From positions 101,383 to 165,382 of the forward strand of contig JANYET010000013.1 of the NCBI GenBank assembly GCA_025359785.1: a DNA stretch of 64,000 nt. Direction: 5' to 3'. Position 1 is the stretch's first letter. The number at the start of each line of letters is the position of its first letter. The notes beneath the pieces were generated by a model that saw only the letters and a list, made by a program, of their open reading frames with translations, did no database searches and was not told the origin of the DNA. Position numbers and translations under genes: made by a program. This stretch comes from Alphaproteobacteria bacterium. GTDB lineage: Bacteria > Pseudomonadota > Alphaproteobacteria > Caulobacterales > Caulobacteraceae. Positions 1 through 8,970 of this stretch are shown here, in pieces.

Positions 1-11
1 ACCTCGCCCGC

Positions 12-56
12 TTAACCGCTATCCGGTTACTTCGCCGATAACCGGATAGCGGTTAA
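12..56. promoter_or_regulatory. Double palindromic operator upstream of the oxidase operon
   Basis: Two 18-base arms (12-29 and 39-56) are perfect reverse complements separated by 9 bases. Each arm is itself a palindrome of the form TAACCG-N5-CGGTTA (13-29 and 39-55), so the site reads as two identical operators with centres 26 bases apart. It ends about 70 bases before the start of the FAD oxidase gene. There is no T-tract, which argues against a terminator. Inference: binding site for one of the local IclR regulators or for a regulator outside the window. Confidence 0.6.
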
Positions 57-125
57 GGCGATGCATGCGGTTTGCCGGCGGCAGCAAGTTGCGAGAGCGT
101 CTCACCGGCTCCAGGAGAGGCGGAC

Positions 126-1748
126 ATGGACCTGAACCTCAACATCGCCACCGCGTCCGCGCAGATCGACATCGTCGAGGCGCTGGTGGCGGTCGCCGGC
201 CGCGACGCCGTGCTGACCACCCTTGCCGAGCGCACCTTCTTTTCCACCGACATCGCCGCGAGCGGCGAGGTCGCCGACGCCGTCGTGCAGGTGTCCGATC
301 CGCAGATCCTCTCGGCGGTGGTCGCGACGGCCACCGGGCTGGGCTGGATCGTGGTGCCGCGGGGCGGCGGATTTTCCTACACCGGCGGCTACACGCCGGA
401 GACCACCCGCGCGATCATCGTCGACTTGCGGCCAATGGACCGCATCGTCGAGATCAACACCGAAGACATGTACGTGGTCGTCGAGGCCGGGTGCACCTGG
501 CAGCGCCTCTACCAGGCGCTGAGGGCCGAGGGCGTGCGCACGCCCTACTTCGGGCCGATGTCAGGATTCCGCGCCACGGTGGGCGGCGCCCTGTCGCAGG
601 GCAGCTTCTTCCTCGGCTCGGCGCAGTTCGGCCCCGCGTCGGACTCGGTGCTGGGCCTGGAGGTGGTGCTGGCCGACGGGACCCTTTTGCGAACCGGCTC
701 CTGGGCGTCGAACGGCGGCGCGACCCCGTTCTTTCGCCAATATGGCCCCGACACGACGGGGCTGTTCCTCAGCGACACCGGCGCCATGGGCCTGAAGACG
801 CGCGCGGTCCTGCGCCTGATTCCCTTGCCGCCGCACCAAGCCTACGCCAGCTTCGCCTTCACCACCCACGAGGGCGCGCTCGCGGGCGTTTCGGCGATCG
901 GCCGCAGCGGCATGGCCGCCGAATGCTACTGCTGGGATCCCTTCTTCGTGCGCCTGATGGCCGCGAACGCCAGCGCCGGCACGGGCGACGATCTGAAAAT
1001 CCTGCTCAGCGTCATCAGGGGCGGATCGGGGCCGATCGACGGCCTGCTGGCCGGCGCGCGCATCGCGCTGGCCGGACGCGGCGTCTTCAAGGGCGACACC
1101 TGGCTACTGCACGTCACCGCCGACGACGTCTCGGCGGCCGGCGCCGCGGCCAAGCTCAAGCGGCTGCGCGGGCTGGCCAGGCGCGCCGGCGGATCGGAGG
1201 TCTCGCCCACGGCGCCGCGGGCGATGCGGGCGGCGCCGTTCATCGACTTCAACACGCCGGAGCGCCGCACGTTGCGGCGCAGCCTGCCAGTGCACGGCGT
1301 CTCAGCCCATTCCCGCGCCCAGGCGGTGGCCCGCGACATCTACGCCTACCTCGAGGAGCACAAGGCGGCGATGGCGGCGGTGGATCTCAACTGTGGGGTG
1401 ATCTTCCTGGCGGTCGGCGGCCAGGCGGTGACCATCGAACCGCTGCTATCCTGGGACGATCCGGAGCATTTCCTGCACGACCGCGTCACCGAGACCAGCG
1501 ACCTCGAGGCGCTCGAAGCCATTCCGGCCCGGCCCGCCGCCACCGATCTCGCCTTCGAACTCCGCAAGGGATTCAAGGCGATCTTCAAGCGCCACGGCTG
1601 TGTCCACGTCCAGATCGGGCGGTCCTATCCCTGGGCCGAGACCCTGGATCCGGCGACGCTGCGCCTCGTGACCGCGGTCAAGGATACGATCGATCCCGGC
1701 CGGCTGATGAACCGGGGCTCCTTGGGTTTCGACGGCCCGGGGCGTTGA
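126..1748 (+). CDS. FAD-binding oxidase/dehydrogenase, VAO (PCMH) family
   Basis: Flavoenzyme of 540 residues. The PP-loop-type FAD-binding segment PRGGGFSYTGG is at residues 78-88. The C-terminus has the family-typical ending DPGRLMNRGSLGF. VAO-family enzymes oxidise phenolic alcohols, 4-alkylphenols or hydroxy acids, and the aromatic-type neighbourhood favours a phenolic substrate, but the substrate cannot be read from sequence. The ATG at 126 is chosen because AGGAGAGG lies just upstream; an in-frame ATG at 72 lacks such a site. The stop codon overlaps the start of the next gene, so the two are translationally coupled. No signal peptide is seen, so it probably acts in the cytoplasm. Confidence 0.85.
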   Translation: MDLNLNIATASAQIDIVEALVAVAGRDAVLTTLAERTFFSTDIAASGEVADAVVQVSDPQILSAVVATATGLGWIVVPRGGGFSYTGGYTPETTRAIIVDLRPMDRIVEINTEDMYVVVEAGCTWQRLYQALRAEGVRTPYFGPMSGFRATVGGALSQGSFFLGSAQFGPASDSVLGLEVVLADGTLLRTGSWASNGGATPFFRQYGPDTTGLFLSDTGAMGLKTRAVLRLIPLPPHQAYASFAFTTHEGALAGVSAIGRSGMAAECYCWDPFFVRLMAANASAGTGDDLKILLSVIRGGSGPIDGLLAGARIALAGRGVFKGDTWLLHVTADDVSAAGAAAKLKRLRGLARRAGGSEVSPTAPRAMRAAPFIDFNTPERRTLRRSLPVHGVSAHSRAQAVARDIYAYLEEHKAAMAAVDLNCGVIFLAVGGQAVTIEPLLSWDDPEHFLHDRVTETSDLEALEAIPARPAATDLAFELRKGFKAIFKRHGCVHVQIGRSYPWAETLDPATLRLVTAVKDTIDPGRLMNRGSLGFDGPGR

Positions 1749-3331
1749 CCCCGGCCTGGGATCACATCGTCGTCGGCGCCGGCAGCGCGGGATGCGTCCT
1801 GGCTGCTCGTTTGTCGGAAGATCCCGATCGCCGCGTCCTGCTGATCGAAGCCGGCGGCGCCGACCGCTCCCCGCTCATTCACATCCCAGGATTCCTGGCC
1901 AATGTGGTGTTCAGCCGCTCCCTGAACTGGGCCTACCAGGGCGACCCGGACGCCAGTCTCGACGGTCGGCGCCTGACCTGGATGGCCGGCCGTGTGCTCG
2001 GCGGGTCGTCGTCGATCAACGGCATGGTCTATGGGCGCGGGCTGCCCGAGGACTACCGGCGCTGGGTGGCGGCGGGCGCTCCAGGGTGGGACTGGGAGGA
2101 CATGCTGCCCTGGTTCCGAAAATCTGAAAGCTGGACAGGGGAGCCCAACCCGGCGCGCGGCGCGGACGGGCCCCTCGCGGTGCGCGTGTTTGAAGACACC
2201 CATCCTGCCTGCCGGTCGGTCATGCAGGCCTTTGTCGCCGCGGGCCTGCCGCACGTGGCGGACTACAGCGCCGGCGTCTGCGAGGGCGTCGGATTGACCC
2301 AGGCGACCCAACAGGGCGGCTGGCGCGCCAGCGCCGCAAGGGCCTACCTGGGGCCGGCACGGCGGCGCGGGAACCTGCGCATTCTGACGCGCGCGCGCGC
2401 CCTCAGCCTGGTCTTCGAGGCTGACCGCTGTGTAGGCATCCGCTATGCTAGGGGCGGCATCGAGAGCGAGGCCCGCGCGGAACGCGAAGTTGTCCTGGCC
2501 GCCGGCGCCATCGGCACGCCGAAGCTGCTACTGCTTTCCGGCGTGGGCCCCGCCGAGGCGCTGCGGGCGGCGGATGTCCCGGTGCGTCACGATCACCCAG
2601 GCGTGGGCCAAGGCCTCAACGACCACGTCAATGTGAAGCTCTCGGCGACAGTCCGGACTCGCACCTACAACAGCGACCGGGTCGGCCTGCGCAAGGCGCT
2701 CCACGGTGTGCGGTTCCTGGCGGATCGCGGCGGCCCGGCGGCGAGCCCGGCCAATCACGTCCAGGGCTTCCTCAAGTCGCAGCCTGACCTAGCCAGTGCG
2801 GACTATCAGGTCCAGGTCATGGCGCTCGGCTTCAACGACGATCCCGCCGACCGGACTGACGGCGTGTCCGTCGTGGTCAGTCCCTGCCATCCCAAGGCGC
2901 GCGGCCAGGTCAGCCTCCGGTCCGCCGATCCCCGCGATCCGCCCCGCATCGAGATGACCATGCTGGAATCAGACGACGACGTCGGCGTCCTGTTGCGCGG
3001 CTGCCGCCATGCGCGCGACATGCTCGAGCGCGGGCCTGTGCGCGATTTCGACGGCCGGGTGTTCCTGCCGACCCTGGCGAGCGACACGGATGCGGAGTGG
3101 AAAGCCTTCTTTCGCCGGACCGCGGGCCTTAACTGGCACCCGACCAGCACCTGCCGAATGGGCGAGGACCTCGACGCGGTCGTGGACACCGACCTGCGGG
3201 TGCGCGGACTTTCCGGCCTCAGCATCGCCGACGCATCGGTGATGCCCTGCGTCACCAGCGGCAACACCAACGCCCCCGTCATCGCCATCGCCGAGCGCGC
3301 CGCCGCGATGATTGCCGCGCGGACGGCCTGA
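1745..3331 (+). CDS. GMC family FAD-dependent oxidoreductase (choline dehydrogenase-like)
   Basis: This 528-residue protein starts with the dinucleotide fold motif GAGSAG (residues 11-16), followed by the E of LLIEAGG. It has the GMC signature GRVLGGSSSINGMVYGRG and a C-terminal catalytic region with NWHPTSTCRMG (His465 as base) and NTNAPVIAIAERAA. These are the hallmarks of glucose-methanol-choline oxidoreductases, which oxidise alcohols to aldehydes or ketones. The reading frame is open far upstream, but homology begins at a TTG at 1745 that overlaps the previous stop (TTGA), so TTG is the likely start. Pairing with a VAO-type oxidase suggests successive oxidation of alcohol groups on one substrate; lignin dimers such as phenylcoumarans are one possibility. 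Confidence 0.88.
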   Translation: MTPAWDHIVVGAGSAGCVLAARLSEDPDRRVLLIEAGGADRSPLIHIPGFLANVVFSRSLNWAYQGDPDASLDGRRLTWMAGRVLGGSSSINGMVYGRGLPEDYRRWVAAGAPGWDWEDMLPWFRKSESWTGEPNPARGADGPLAVRVFEDTHPACRSVMQAFVAAGLPHVADYSAGVCEGVGLTQATQQGGWRASAARAYLGPARRRGNLRILTRARALSLVFEADRCVGIRYARGGIESEARAEREVVLAAGAIGTPKLLLLSGVGPAEALRAADVPVRHDHPGVGQGLNDHVNVKLSATVRTRTYNSDRVGLRKALHGVRFLADRGGPAASPANHVQGFLKSQPDLASADYQVQVMALGFNDDPADRTDGVSVVVSPCHPKARGQVSLRSADPRDPPRIEMTMLESDDDVGVLLRGCRHARDMLERGPVRDFDGRVFLPTLASDTDAEWKAFFRRTAGLNWHPTSTCRMGEDLDAVVDTDLRVRGLSGLSIADASVMPCVTSGNTNAPVIAIAERAAAMIAARTA

Positions 3332-3361
3332 ACAGGACACTTTGATGAGCAGGCCCAAGCC

Positions 3362-5086
3362 ATGACCATCCGCCGTCGGTTCCTGCAGATGGGCGCGCGG
3401 CGCGTCCACTATCTGCGCGCCGGGTCCGGCCCTCCGGCGGTGCTGATCCATTCGTCGCCGGCCAACGCCTGGTTCCTGCGGCCGGAGATCGAGCGGCTTT
3501 CGGCCGACTACACGGTGTTCGCCTTCGACACGCCGGGCTTTGGCCTGTCGGAGCCCCTGCCCTTGACCACGATGATCGTCGCCGACCTGGCCGACGCCCT
3601 GGCCCAGACCCTGGCGGCCATCGACATGCCGCCCTGCCCGATCTTCGGCAGCCACAGCGGCGCGGCCATCGCTCTGGAGTTCGGCGTTCGCCACCCCGAG
3701 CGCGTGACGGGCTTGGTCCTCGACGGCGTGCCGGCCTTCACCACCGAGGAATGCGACGCCTTGTTCAGCGACTACTTCCGTCCGCTGCCGGTGACCGACC
3801 TCGGCGGCCACTACGCCGAGATTTGGACGCGTTTCCGCGACCAGTCAGTGTGGTTTCCATGGAGCCAGCGCGAGCCGCAGAACCTGAACGCCTACGACCT
3901 CGGCGCGCCGGAAAGCACGCACCTCTGGGCCTCGATGTATTTCGACGCGGCAGACACCTACCGGCCGGCCTACCGGGCGGCGAGCTACTATGGCGCCCGC
4001 GCGCTGGCCGCGACCGCGGAGTTGGAACGGCCGGCGATCTTCACCGCCACCGACACCGACATGCTGTTCCCGCACATGGCCCGCCTGCCGCCGCTCAAGC
4101 CCGGCCAGGAGATCCGCCACATCGGGATATTAGCCGCCGCCAAGCACGACCTGATCGCCGAAGGCTTCGCCAGGTTCGGCAGCCCGCATCCCGCACCGGC
4201 CGACCGCGACGGCCTGGCCTCGACCCTGGGCATCGCTCGACAGTTCGTCGACACCGCCGAGGGCGCCCAGATGCACCTGCGCTACGCTGGCGACCGCAAC
4301 AATCCCGCGGTCCTGTTGCTGCACGATGCGCCCTTCGCATCCGAGGGTCTGCAGGCCCTGACCGCCGCGCTGAGCCGGCGCCACTTCGTCCTGGCTCCCG
4401 ATCTTCCGGGCAACGGCGAGTCCGACCCCTTCCCGGCGGCCGAGCCGACGATGGCCGACTTCGCAGACGCCGCCGCCGATCTGGTGCGGCGCGAAGGGCT
4501 GGGGCCCATCCAGGTCTACGGAGTGGGGTTCGGCGCATCCGTCGCGGTGGAGCTGGCTCGGCGTTCGCCGGAGCTGGTGGCGGGCGTGATGCTGGGCGGC
4601 CTGCTGGCGGCGACGGCCGAGGAACGCCTGACCCTGGCGGAAGCCTACACACCCCCGATCGCGATCGAGCGGGACGGCGCGCATTGGTATCGGACCTGGC
4701 TGATGCTGCGCGACAGCCTCGTCTGGTGGCCGTGGTTCGATCGGCGCAAGGCCACGCTCCGCCGGACGCCGGAGGACTTCGACGCCGGGCGCCTGCATCG
4801 CTGTACCCTGGATGTGATGCGCCGCCACCAGACCTATGGCTGCCTGGCGCAGGCCGCTTTCAGACATGACGCTGTCGCGGCCCTGGCCGACCTCAAGGTC
4901 CCGGCCTGGCGGCTGGCCGACGCGCCGACGCCGCTGAGCGTCTACGATGATCGGCTGGCCGAGCTGGCGCCGGGTCTGCCGGTGATCACCAGCGGCCGCG
5001 ATGAAGCCGCTACCGCCGTCGCGCTCTCGCACCTCTTCGACCACGTCCCCGCAACCCGCGCCCAAAGCGCCGGAGCCCTGCCATGA
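3362..5086 (+). CDS. Tandem alpha/beta hydrolase with degenerate second domain
   Basis: The 574-residue protein holds two alpha/beta-hydrolase domains, about residues 1-280 and 290-570. The first has the oxyanion region HSSPANAW and a nucleophile elbow GSHSGAA, with Ser99 at the nucleophile position. The second repeats the layout (LLLHDAPF, DLPGNGESDPF), but its elbow reads YGVGFGA, placing Phe390 where the nucleophile should be, so it is probably inactive. Both domains share the residues D-P-G and G-A after the elbow with the single-domain hydrolase at 8971-9840, suggesting local duplication and fusion. It lies 30 bases after the GMC gene and overlaps the cupin gene by 4 bases. Likely role: ester or C-C bond hydrolysis within the pathway; substrate unknown. 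Confidence 0.82.
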   Translation: MTIRRRFLQMGARRVHYLRAGSGPPAVLIHSSPANAWFLRPEIERLSADYTVFAFDTPGFGLSEPLPLTTMIVADLADALAQTLAAIDMPPCPIFGSHSGAAIALEFGVRHPERVTGLVLDGVPAFTTEECDALFSDYFRPLPVTDLGGHYAEIWTRFRDQSVWFPWSQREPQNLNAYDLGAPESTHLWASMYFDAADTYRPAYRAASYYGARALAATAELERPAIFTATDTDMLFPHMARLPPLKPGQEIRHIGILAAAKHDLIAEGFARFGSPHPAPADRDGLASTLGIARQFVDTAEGAQMHLRYAGDRNNPAVLLLHDAPFASEGLQALTAALSRRHFVLAPDLPGNGESDPFPAAEPTMADFADAAADLVRREGLGPIQVYGVGFGASVAVELARRSPELVAGVMLGGLLAATAEERLTLAEAYTPPIAIERDGAHWYRTWLMLRDSLVWWPWFDRRKATLRRTPEDFDAGRLHRCTLDVMRRHQTYGCLAQAAFRHDAVAALADLKVPAWRLADAPTPLSVYDDRLAELAPGLPVITSGRDEAATAVALSHLFDHVPATRAQSAGALP

Positions 5087-5574
5087 TCCATCCTCGCCAC
5101 CTGATTTTCGCCGCCGTCCTGGTTGCGGCGGCGGCGCCGATCCAAGCTGCCGCCCGACCGGCCAAGGCCTGCCCGGCCACCACGGTCTTCAACACCGAGC
5201 TGAAAGTGCTCACCGGCTACCGGGTGATCACGGGTCCCGACGGCGACTCCCTGGTCGAGCCGATGAAGATCGAGGCCAAGCAGATTCCCCTGCTGAAGAC
5301 CGGCAAGCTGCTCGGCATGTTCGAGCTGCCCGCCGCGCCCAAGCGCGCCTCCGAGATCGTCGTCGGCCCGCCCGATGTCGACCTGCCCATGCACGCCGCG
5401 CCTTACGCTGAGATGTTCATCCTGCTGGGCGGATCGGTGACCTTCAAGACGGCCAAGTTCTCGGCGGAGATGAAGCCTGGATCGGTGCTGCTGTTCGAGG
5501 ACGTGGACGCCAAGATCGGGCACGGCGGCCGCACCGGGCCCTGCGGCTACATCTCGCTATCGATCGCGCCCTAG
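5083..5574 (+). CDS. Secreted small cupin-domain protein
   Basis: This 163-residue protein has a signal peptide (hydrophobic residues 6-22, ending QAAA) and a single cupin-like barrel. The segment around HAAPYAEMFILLGGSVTF and the later PGSVLLFEDVDAKIGHGG match the two cupin motifs loosely, with a His and Glu in motif 1 and a His in motif 2 as possible metal ligands. The ATG overlaps the preceding TGA (ATGA), so it is the last gene of the operon starting at 126. Role unknown; cupins in such operons can be dioxygenases, isomerases or binding proteins. Confidence 0.7.
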   Translation: MIHPRHLIFAAVLVAAAAPIQAAARPAKACPATTVFNTELKVLTGYRVITGPDGDSLVEPMKIEAKQIPLLKTGKLLGMFELPAAPKRASEIVVGPPDVDLPMHAAPYAEMFILLGGSVTFKTAKFSAEMKPGSVLLFEDVDAKIGHGGRTGPCGYISLSIAP

Positions 5575-5599
5575 CGTCGCCGCTGCGCTGGCGCGGGCG

Positions 5600-6979
5600 T
5601 CAGGCGACAGCGGGGCCGTCGCCGAGCTTGCTTTCGTCGAGGTGATAGGCCGAAAGCGCCACCATCCCGACCAGCGTGATGGCGGCCGGAACCCAGGCCA
5701 TGATGAAGCGGATGGCCGCAAGGGCGGTCTCCGGCTGAACCACCGTCGCGCCGCGGGACTGGAGGTAGCCCGATGCGCCCAGCATCGCGCCCACCGCCGC
5801 CACGCCGATCGCGCCCGACAGCTTCTCCACGGTGGTGTAGAGCGCCGCGAAAATCCCCTCGCGGCGAAGGCCCGTGCGGCGGAAGTCATGCTCCATGGTG
5901 TCCGGCAGCATGGACTGGCCCATCAGGATGACGCCCGCGCCGCTGATTCCGATGACCACGCCGCGAAGATAGACGCCCAGCACCGGTTCGCCATGAACCG
6001 CGAAATGCCAGCTGATCCACCCCGGGACGGCGAGCGACAAGGCGGCCATGAAGGTCCACTTCTTGCCGATCCGCCGGCTCAGCGCCAGCCACAGCGCCGG
6101 CGTCAGGAGCATCATCCCGGACTGGCAAAGGAAGTAGGTCCCGAGCACGCCGTTCGACGCGCCCAGGATGCGCTGGAAGAAGAAAGGGAAGATCGCCTGT
6201 GTGCCCAGCGACATCAGCGTCACGAACTTCACCAGAACCAGGATCACAAACGGCCGGTTGGAGAAGCCCGAAGACAGCTGCTCGGCGAAGCTGTGGTGCG
6301 TGCGGGTCCGCACTGACATCGGCGCCTTCGCCGTTCCGTAGAAGGTGACCACGCCGGCCAGCACGACGACCGGCGTGAAGATCATCGCCATCGCGGCGTA
6401 GGCGCGCGATCCGCCGCCGAACAGCTCGAGCAACACGGGGCCCACGAACGTCGCGATCATGATCGACAGTCCCACCGCATAGACCCGCCAGCTCATCAGC
6501 TCCGTTCGCTCATGGTAGGTCCGCGTCATCTCCCCCGGCATCGCCATGTAGGGCACGTTGAACACGCTGTAGGCCGTTGCGTAGAACACCAGCACGGCCG
6601 CCATGTACCAGAACCGCGCGGGGCCGCTTACGAAGCTCGGGGCGGCGAAAATAGCCACGATCGAGATCGCCAGCAGAACCGCGCCCAGGATGAGGAAAGG
6701 CCGCCGGCGCCCCCAGCGGCTGTTCGTCCGGTCGCTGATCACCCCCATCGCGACGTCGCCAAACACATCATAGAGCTTCGAGACCGCGATCAGCGACGCC
6801 GCAACGCCGGCCGCCAGGCCATAGATGTCCGTCAGATAGCGGAGCAGCAGGGCGTTGGTGGCGGTGAGCACCGTCACCGGGCCCAGGGTTCCGATGCCCC
6901 AGGCGATCATCCGGCCGCGCGTCAACGACGCCTTCGCGGTTCCCCCCGTCACGCCCGTCTCCGCCGCAATCGCGGTCAT
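5600..6979 (-). CDS. MFS transporter, GPH (glycoside-pentoside-hexuronide:cation) type
   Basis: This integral membrane protein has 459 residues and about 12 hydrophobic segments. The N-terminal part contains LYDVFGDVAMGVISDRTNSRWGRRRPF, a typical GPH-family loop, and a second GRIGKKW-type loop occurs mid-protein. GPH transporters import sugars or glycosides with a cation, and members in aromatic clusters may carry aryl glycosides or acids. The ATG at 6979 is chosen over one 32 codons upstream because GGAGGGG lies just ahead of it. It is transcribed divergently from the IclR regulator at 7140, its likely regulator. Confidence 0.85.
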   Translation of the reverse strand: MTAIAAETGVTGGTAKASLTRGRMIAWGIGTLGPVTVLTATNALLLRYLTDIYGLAAGVAASLIAVSKLYDVFGDVAMGVISDRTNSRWGRRRPFLILGAVLLAISIVAIFAAPSFVSGPARFWYMAAVLVFYATAYSVFNVPYMAMPGEMTRTYHERTELMSWRVYAVGLSIMIATFVGPVLLELFGGGSRAYAAMAMIFTPVVVLAGVVTFYGTAKAPMSVRTRTHHSFAEQLSSGFSNRPFVILVLVKFVTLMSLGTQAIFPFFFQRILGASNGVLGTYFLCQSGMMLLTPALWLALSRRIGKKWTFMAALSLAVPGWISWHFAVHGEPVLGVYLRGVVIGISGAGVILMGQSMLPDTMEHDFRRTGLRREGIFAALYTTVEKLSGAIGVAAVGAMLGASGYLQSRGATVVQPETALAAIRFIMAWVPAAITLVGMVALSAYHLDESKLGDGPAVA

Positions 6980-7139
6980 AGGACCCCTCCGCCCGATTTC
7001 TGGCCTCTGGACCGTAGGGTCGGTCACCGTCCAACGCCAATGTGCTCTAGGTTCAATCCTATGCGGCAGGGTCATCCGCCCATCGGCTTTCGACCCGGCG
7101 GATGGGCAAGCGCCCGCCTTCGACGTAGGGTTGCGCGCG
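6980..7139. promoter_or_regulatory. Divergent promoter region between MFS transporter and IclR regulator
   Basis: These 160 bases separate two divergently transcribed genes and must contain both promoters. I see no perfect palindrome and no copy of the TAACCG-N5-CGGTTA element found at 13-55, so no operator can be assigned. Confidence 0.4.
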
Positions 7140-7907
7140 ATGCAAGCCGATCAGGAACTGAAATCGTTGAGGCGCGGCCTGCGGGCGCTGATCATGCTCA
7201 CGCGTCACCGCATGATGACCATCTCCGAGGCGGCGCGCTGGCTTGGCCTGCCGCGCACCACGGCCGAGCGGATCATGCTCACGCTGGAGAGCGAGCGGTT
7301 CATCGAGCGGGATGCCGACACCAAGCGCTTCACGCTCGCACCACGGGTCTCGGCTCTGGCCGGGGCGTTCTCCGAGGAAGACCGCCTGATTCACCTGGCC
7401 CGGCCGATCCTGTTCGAGAGGACCCGGGAGATCGGCTGGCCCCTGGCGATCGCGACCGCCATCGGCGATCAGATGAGCGTCCGGGTGACCACCGATCCAG
7501 CGACATCGCTGGGGCTGCACAAGCGCCACATCGGCAGCGAGATCGCCATCTCGGCCTCCAGCAGCGGCATCGTGCACCTGGCGTTCCTGGAGCCGGCGGA
7601 GCGCGAGGCGAAGATCGCGCTGCTGGCCCAGAGTTCCGACCCGGCCCAGGCGCTTGCCCGGGACCGGCGGGCGCTGGACGGCTATCTCGCGGCGGCGCGG
7701 CGAGAAGGCTTCAGCGTCGGTCCCGATCTCGGCCGTGAGCGGGCGCTCAGCGTGCCGCTGTTCGATCGCGGCCGCATCCGCGGCGTCCTGCTGATGATGT
7801 ACATCGCCCGGGCGGTGCCGGCCGACATGCTCGCCGGTCGCTTTATACCCGACATGAAGGCCCTGGCATCGACCATCGAAACCGCGGCGTTCCACATGGG
7901 CGACTAA
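7140..7907 (+). CDS. IclR family transcriptional regulator (MhpR-like)
   Basis: The 255-residue regulator has an N-terminal winged helix-turn-helix (about 28-50, MTISEAARWLGLPRTTAERI) and a C-terminal effector-binding domain with the typical REIGWPLAIAT stretch. IclR proteins of the MhpR type sense aromatic acids or pathway intermediates. The ATG at 7140 places the HTH at the usual distance from the N-terminus, although the frame is open upstream. It is divergent from the MFS transporter and ends 8 bases before the convergent LysR gene. Its recognition helix is nearly the same as that of the IclR at 13654 (LGLPRTT in both), so the two may read related operators. Confidence 0.9.
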   Translation: MQADQELKSLRRGLRALIMLTRHRMMTISEAARWLGLPRTTAERIMLTLESERFIERDADTKRFTLAPRVSALAGAFSEEDRLIHLARPILFERTREIGWPLAIATAIGDQMSVRVTTDPATSLGLHKRHIGSEIAISASSSGIVHLAFLEPAEREAKIALLAQSSDPAQALARDRRALDGYLAAARREGFSVGPDLGRERALSVPLFDRGRIRGVLLMMYIARAVPADMLAGRFIPDMKALASTIETAAFHMGD

Positions 7908-7915
7908 GCCGGGGT

Positions 7916-8812
7916 TCAGCGCACGAAGTGGTTGCGGATTCGCTTGATCAGATCGTCGCGGTGGCGCGTGGCGAATCCGAACCGGCGCGTGACGATGCCG
8001 ATGTCGGTCTGTTCGGCGGGGGCCTCGCAGTCCAGGAACACCAGGGCGCCGGCGTCAATATCCCGGAGGGCCACGTCCGGCGGCAGGACCGCCAGCAGAT
8101 CGGACGCGGCGATCGACTGCTGGATCAACGGCATGGAGTCGGTCTTGACAGCCTGGACCGGTGACTCCAGCCCCCGGCTGTAGAAATAGCCCTTGAAGTC
8201 GCGCTGGAAGCCCTCGCTGCTGAGGGTCGCCCAGCGGGCCTGCGAGAGCTCCCGCGGCATCACCTCGCCTTCGTGGTGGGCGAGCGGGTGGGTGCTGCGG
8301 GCGACGACGCGCGAATGGTGCTCCCGCAGCCGCTCCACCTCCAGATCCGGATCCTCGTCCAACTGCCCGAGTAGTCCGAAGACGAAGTCCAGCGCGCCGA
8401 CCCGCAGGTCGTCGACCAGATCGAGATATCCGCCGCTCTTCACGCTGAGGCGAACCCCGGGATAGGCGGCCATCAGGTCCGCCATCAGCTGCGGCATGAA
8501 ATAGTAGCTGTAGTTCTGGGTCACCCCGAAGGTGATCTCGCCAACCTCGCCCGCCTCGATCGCGCGAATGTCGTCCGCGCAGCGGGCGAGCTCGTTCATG
8601 ACGATCCGCGCATGCTGCAGCACGGTCAGCCCGAACACCGTCGGCTCAACCCCCTTGGGCTTTCGCAGCAGCAACTGAACGCCCAGCCGCTCTTCAAGGG
8701 CGCCGATGCTTCGGCTGAGGCCGGACTGCGAGATGTTGCACTCGTCCGCGGCCTTGAGCAGATTTCCGCATTCAACGGCGGCGATCAGGTGCTTGAGCTG
8801 CTGCACTTCCAC
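7916..8812 (-). CDS. LysR family transcriptional regulator
   Basis: This protein has 298 residues. The N-terminal HTH is clear (AAVECGNLLKAADECNISQSGLSRSIGALEERLGVQLL) and is followed by a substrate-binding domain beginning near GEITFGVTQNYSYYFMPQLMADL. I prefer the GTG at 8812 because GGGGGA precedes it and homology starts within a few residues; an ATG at 8878 would add 22 unconserved residues. LysR regulators usually control nearby or divergent catabolic genes in response to a small molecule. No gene diverges directly from it here, so its target is unclear. It may autoregulate or control the hydrolase at 8971, which lies upstream on the same strand. Confidence 0.88.
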   Translation of the reverse strand: MEVQQLKHLIAAVECGNLLKAADECNISQSGLSRSIGALEERLGVQLLLRKPKGVEPTVFGLTVLQHARIVMNELARCADDIRAIEAGEVGEITFGVTQNYSYYFMPQLMADLMAAYPGVRLSVKSGGYLDLVDDLRVGALDFVFGLLGQLDEDPDLEVERLREHHSRVVARSTHPLAHHEGEVMPRELSQARWATLSSEGFQRDFKGYFYSRGLESPVQAVKTDSMPLIQQSIAASDLLAVLPPDVALRDIDAGALVFLDCEAPAEQTDIGIVTRRFGFATRHRDDLIKRIRNHFVR

Positions 8813-8970
8813 GACGGAATCCCCCGGAGCCGACGCCCGGCGGACCCTCGCGGGACTCGGTGTCAACTCTGCGCTCACGATACCGTCTTGAGAGGCACTG
8901 GCAACTCAAGGCGCGCAATAGGCGGCCGCAACCGTCTGATCCGACTGCCTAATCGGAGCAGGCCTGGCGG

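Noticed and set aside
12..56. Reading the large hairpin as a rho-independent terminator of a gene before the window
   Set aside because: No T-tract follows on either strand, and each arm is itself palindromic, which fits operators better.
65..1744. Long open frame in +2 phase running into the GMC oxidoreductase
   Set aside because: The translated upstream part is Arg/Gly/Ala-rich low-complexity shadow of the FAD oxidase gene in another frame; similarity to GMC proteins starts only at about 1745.
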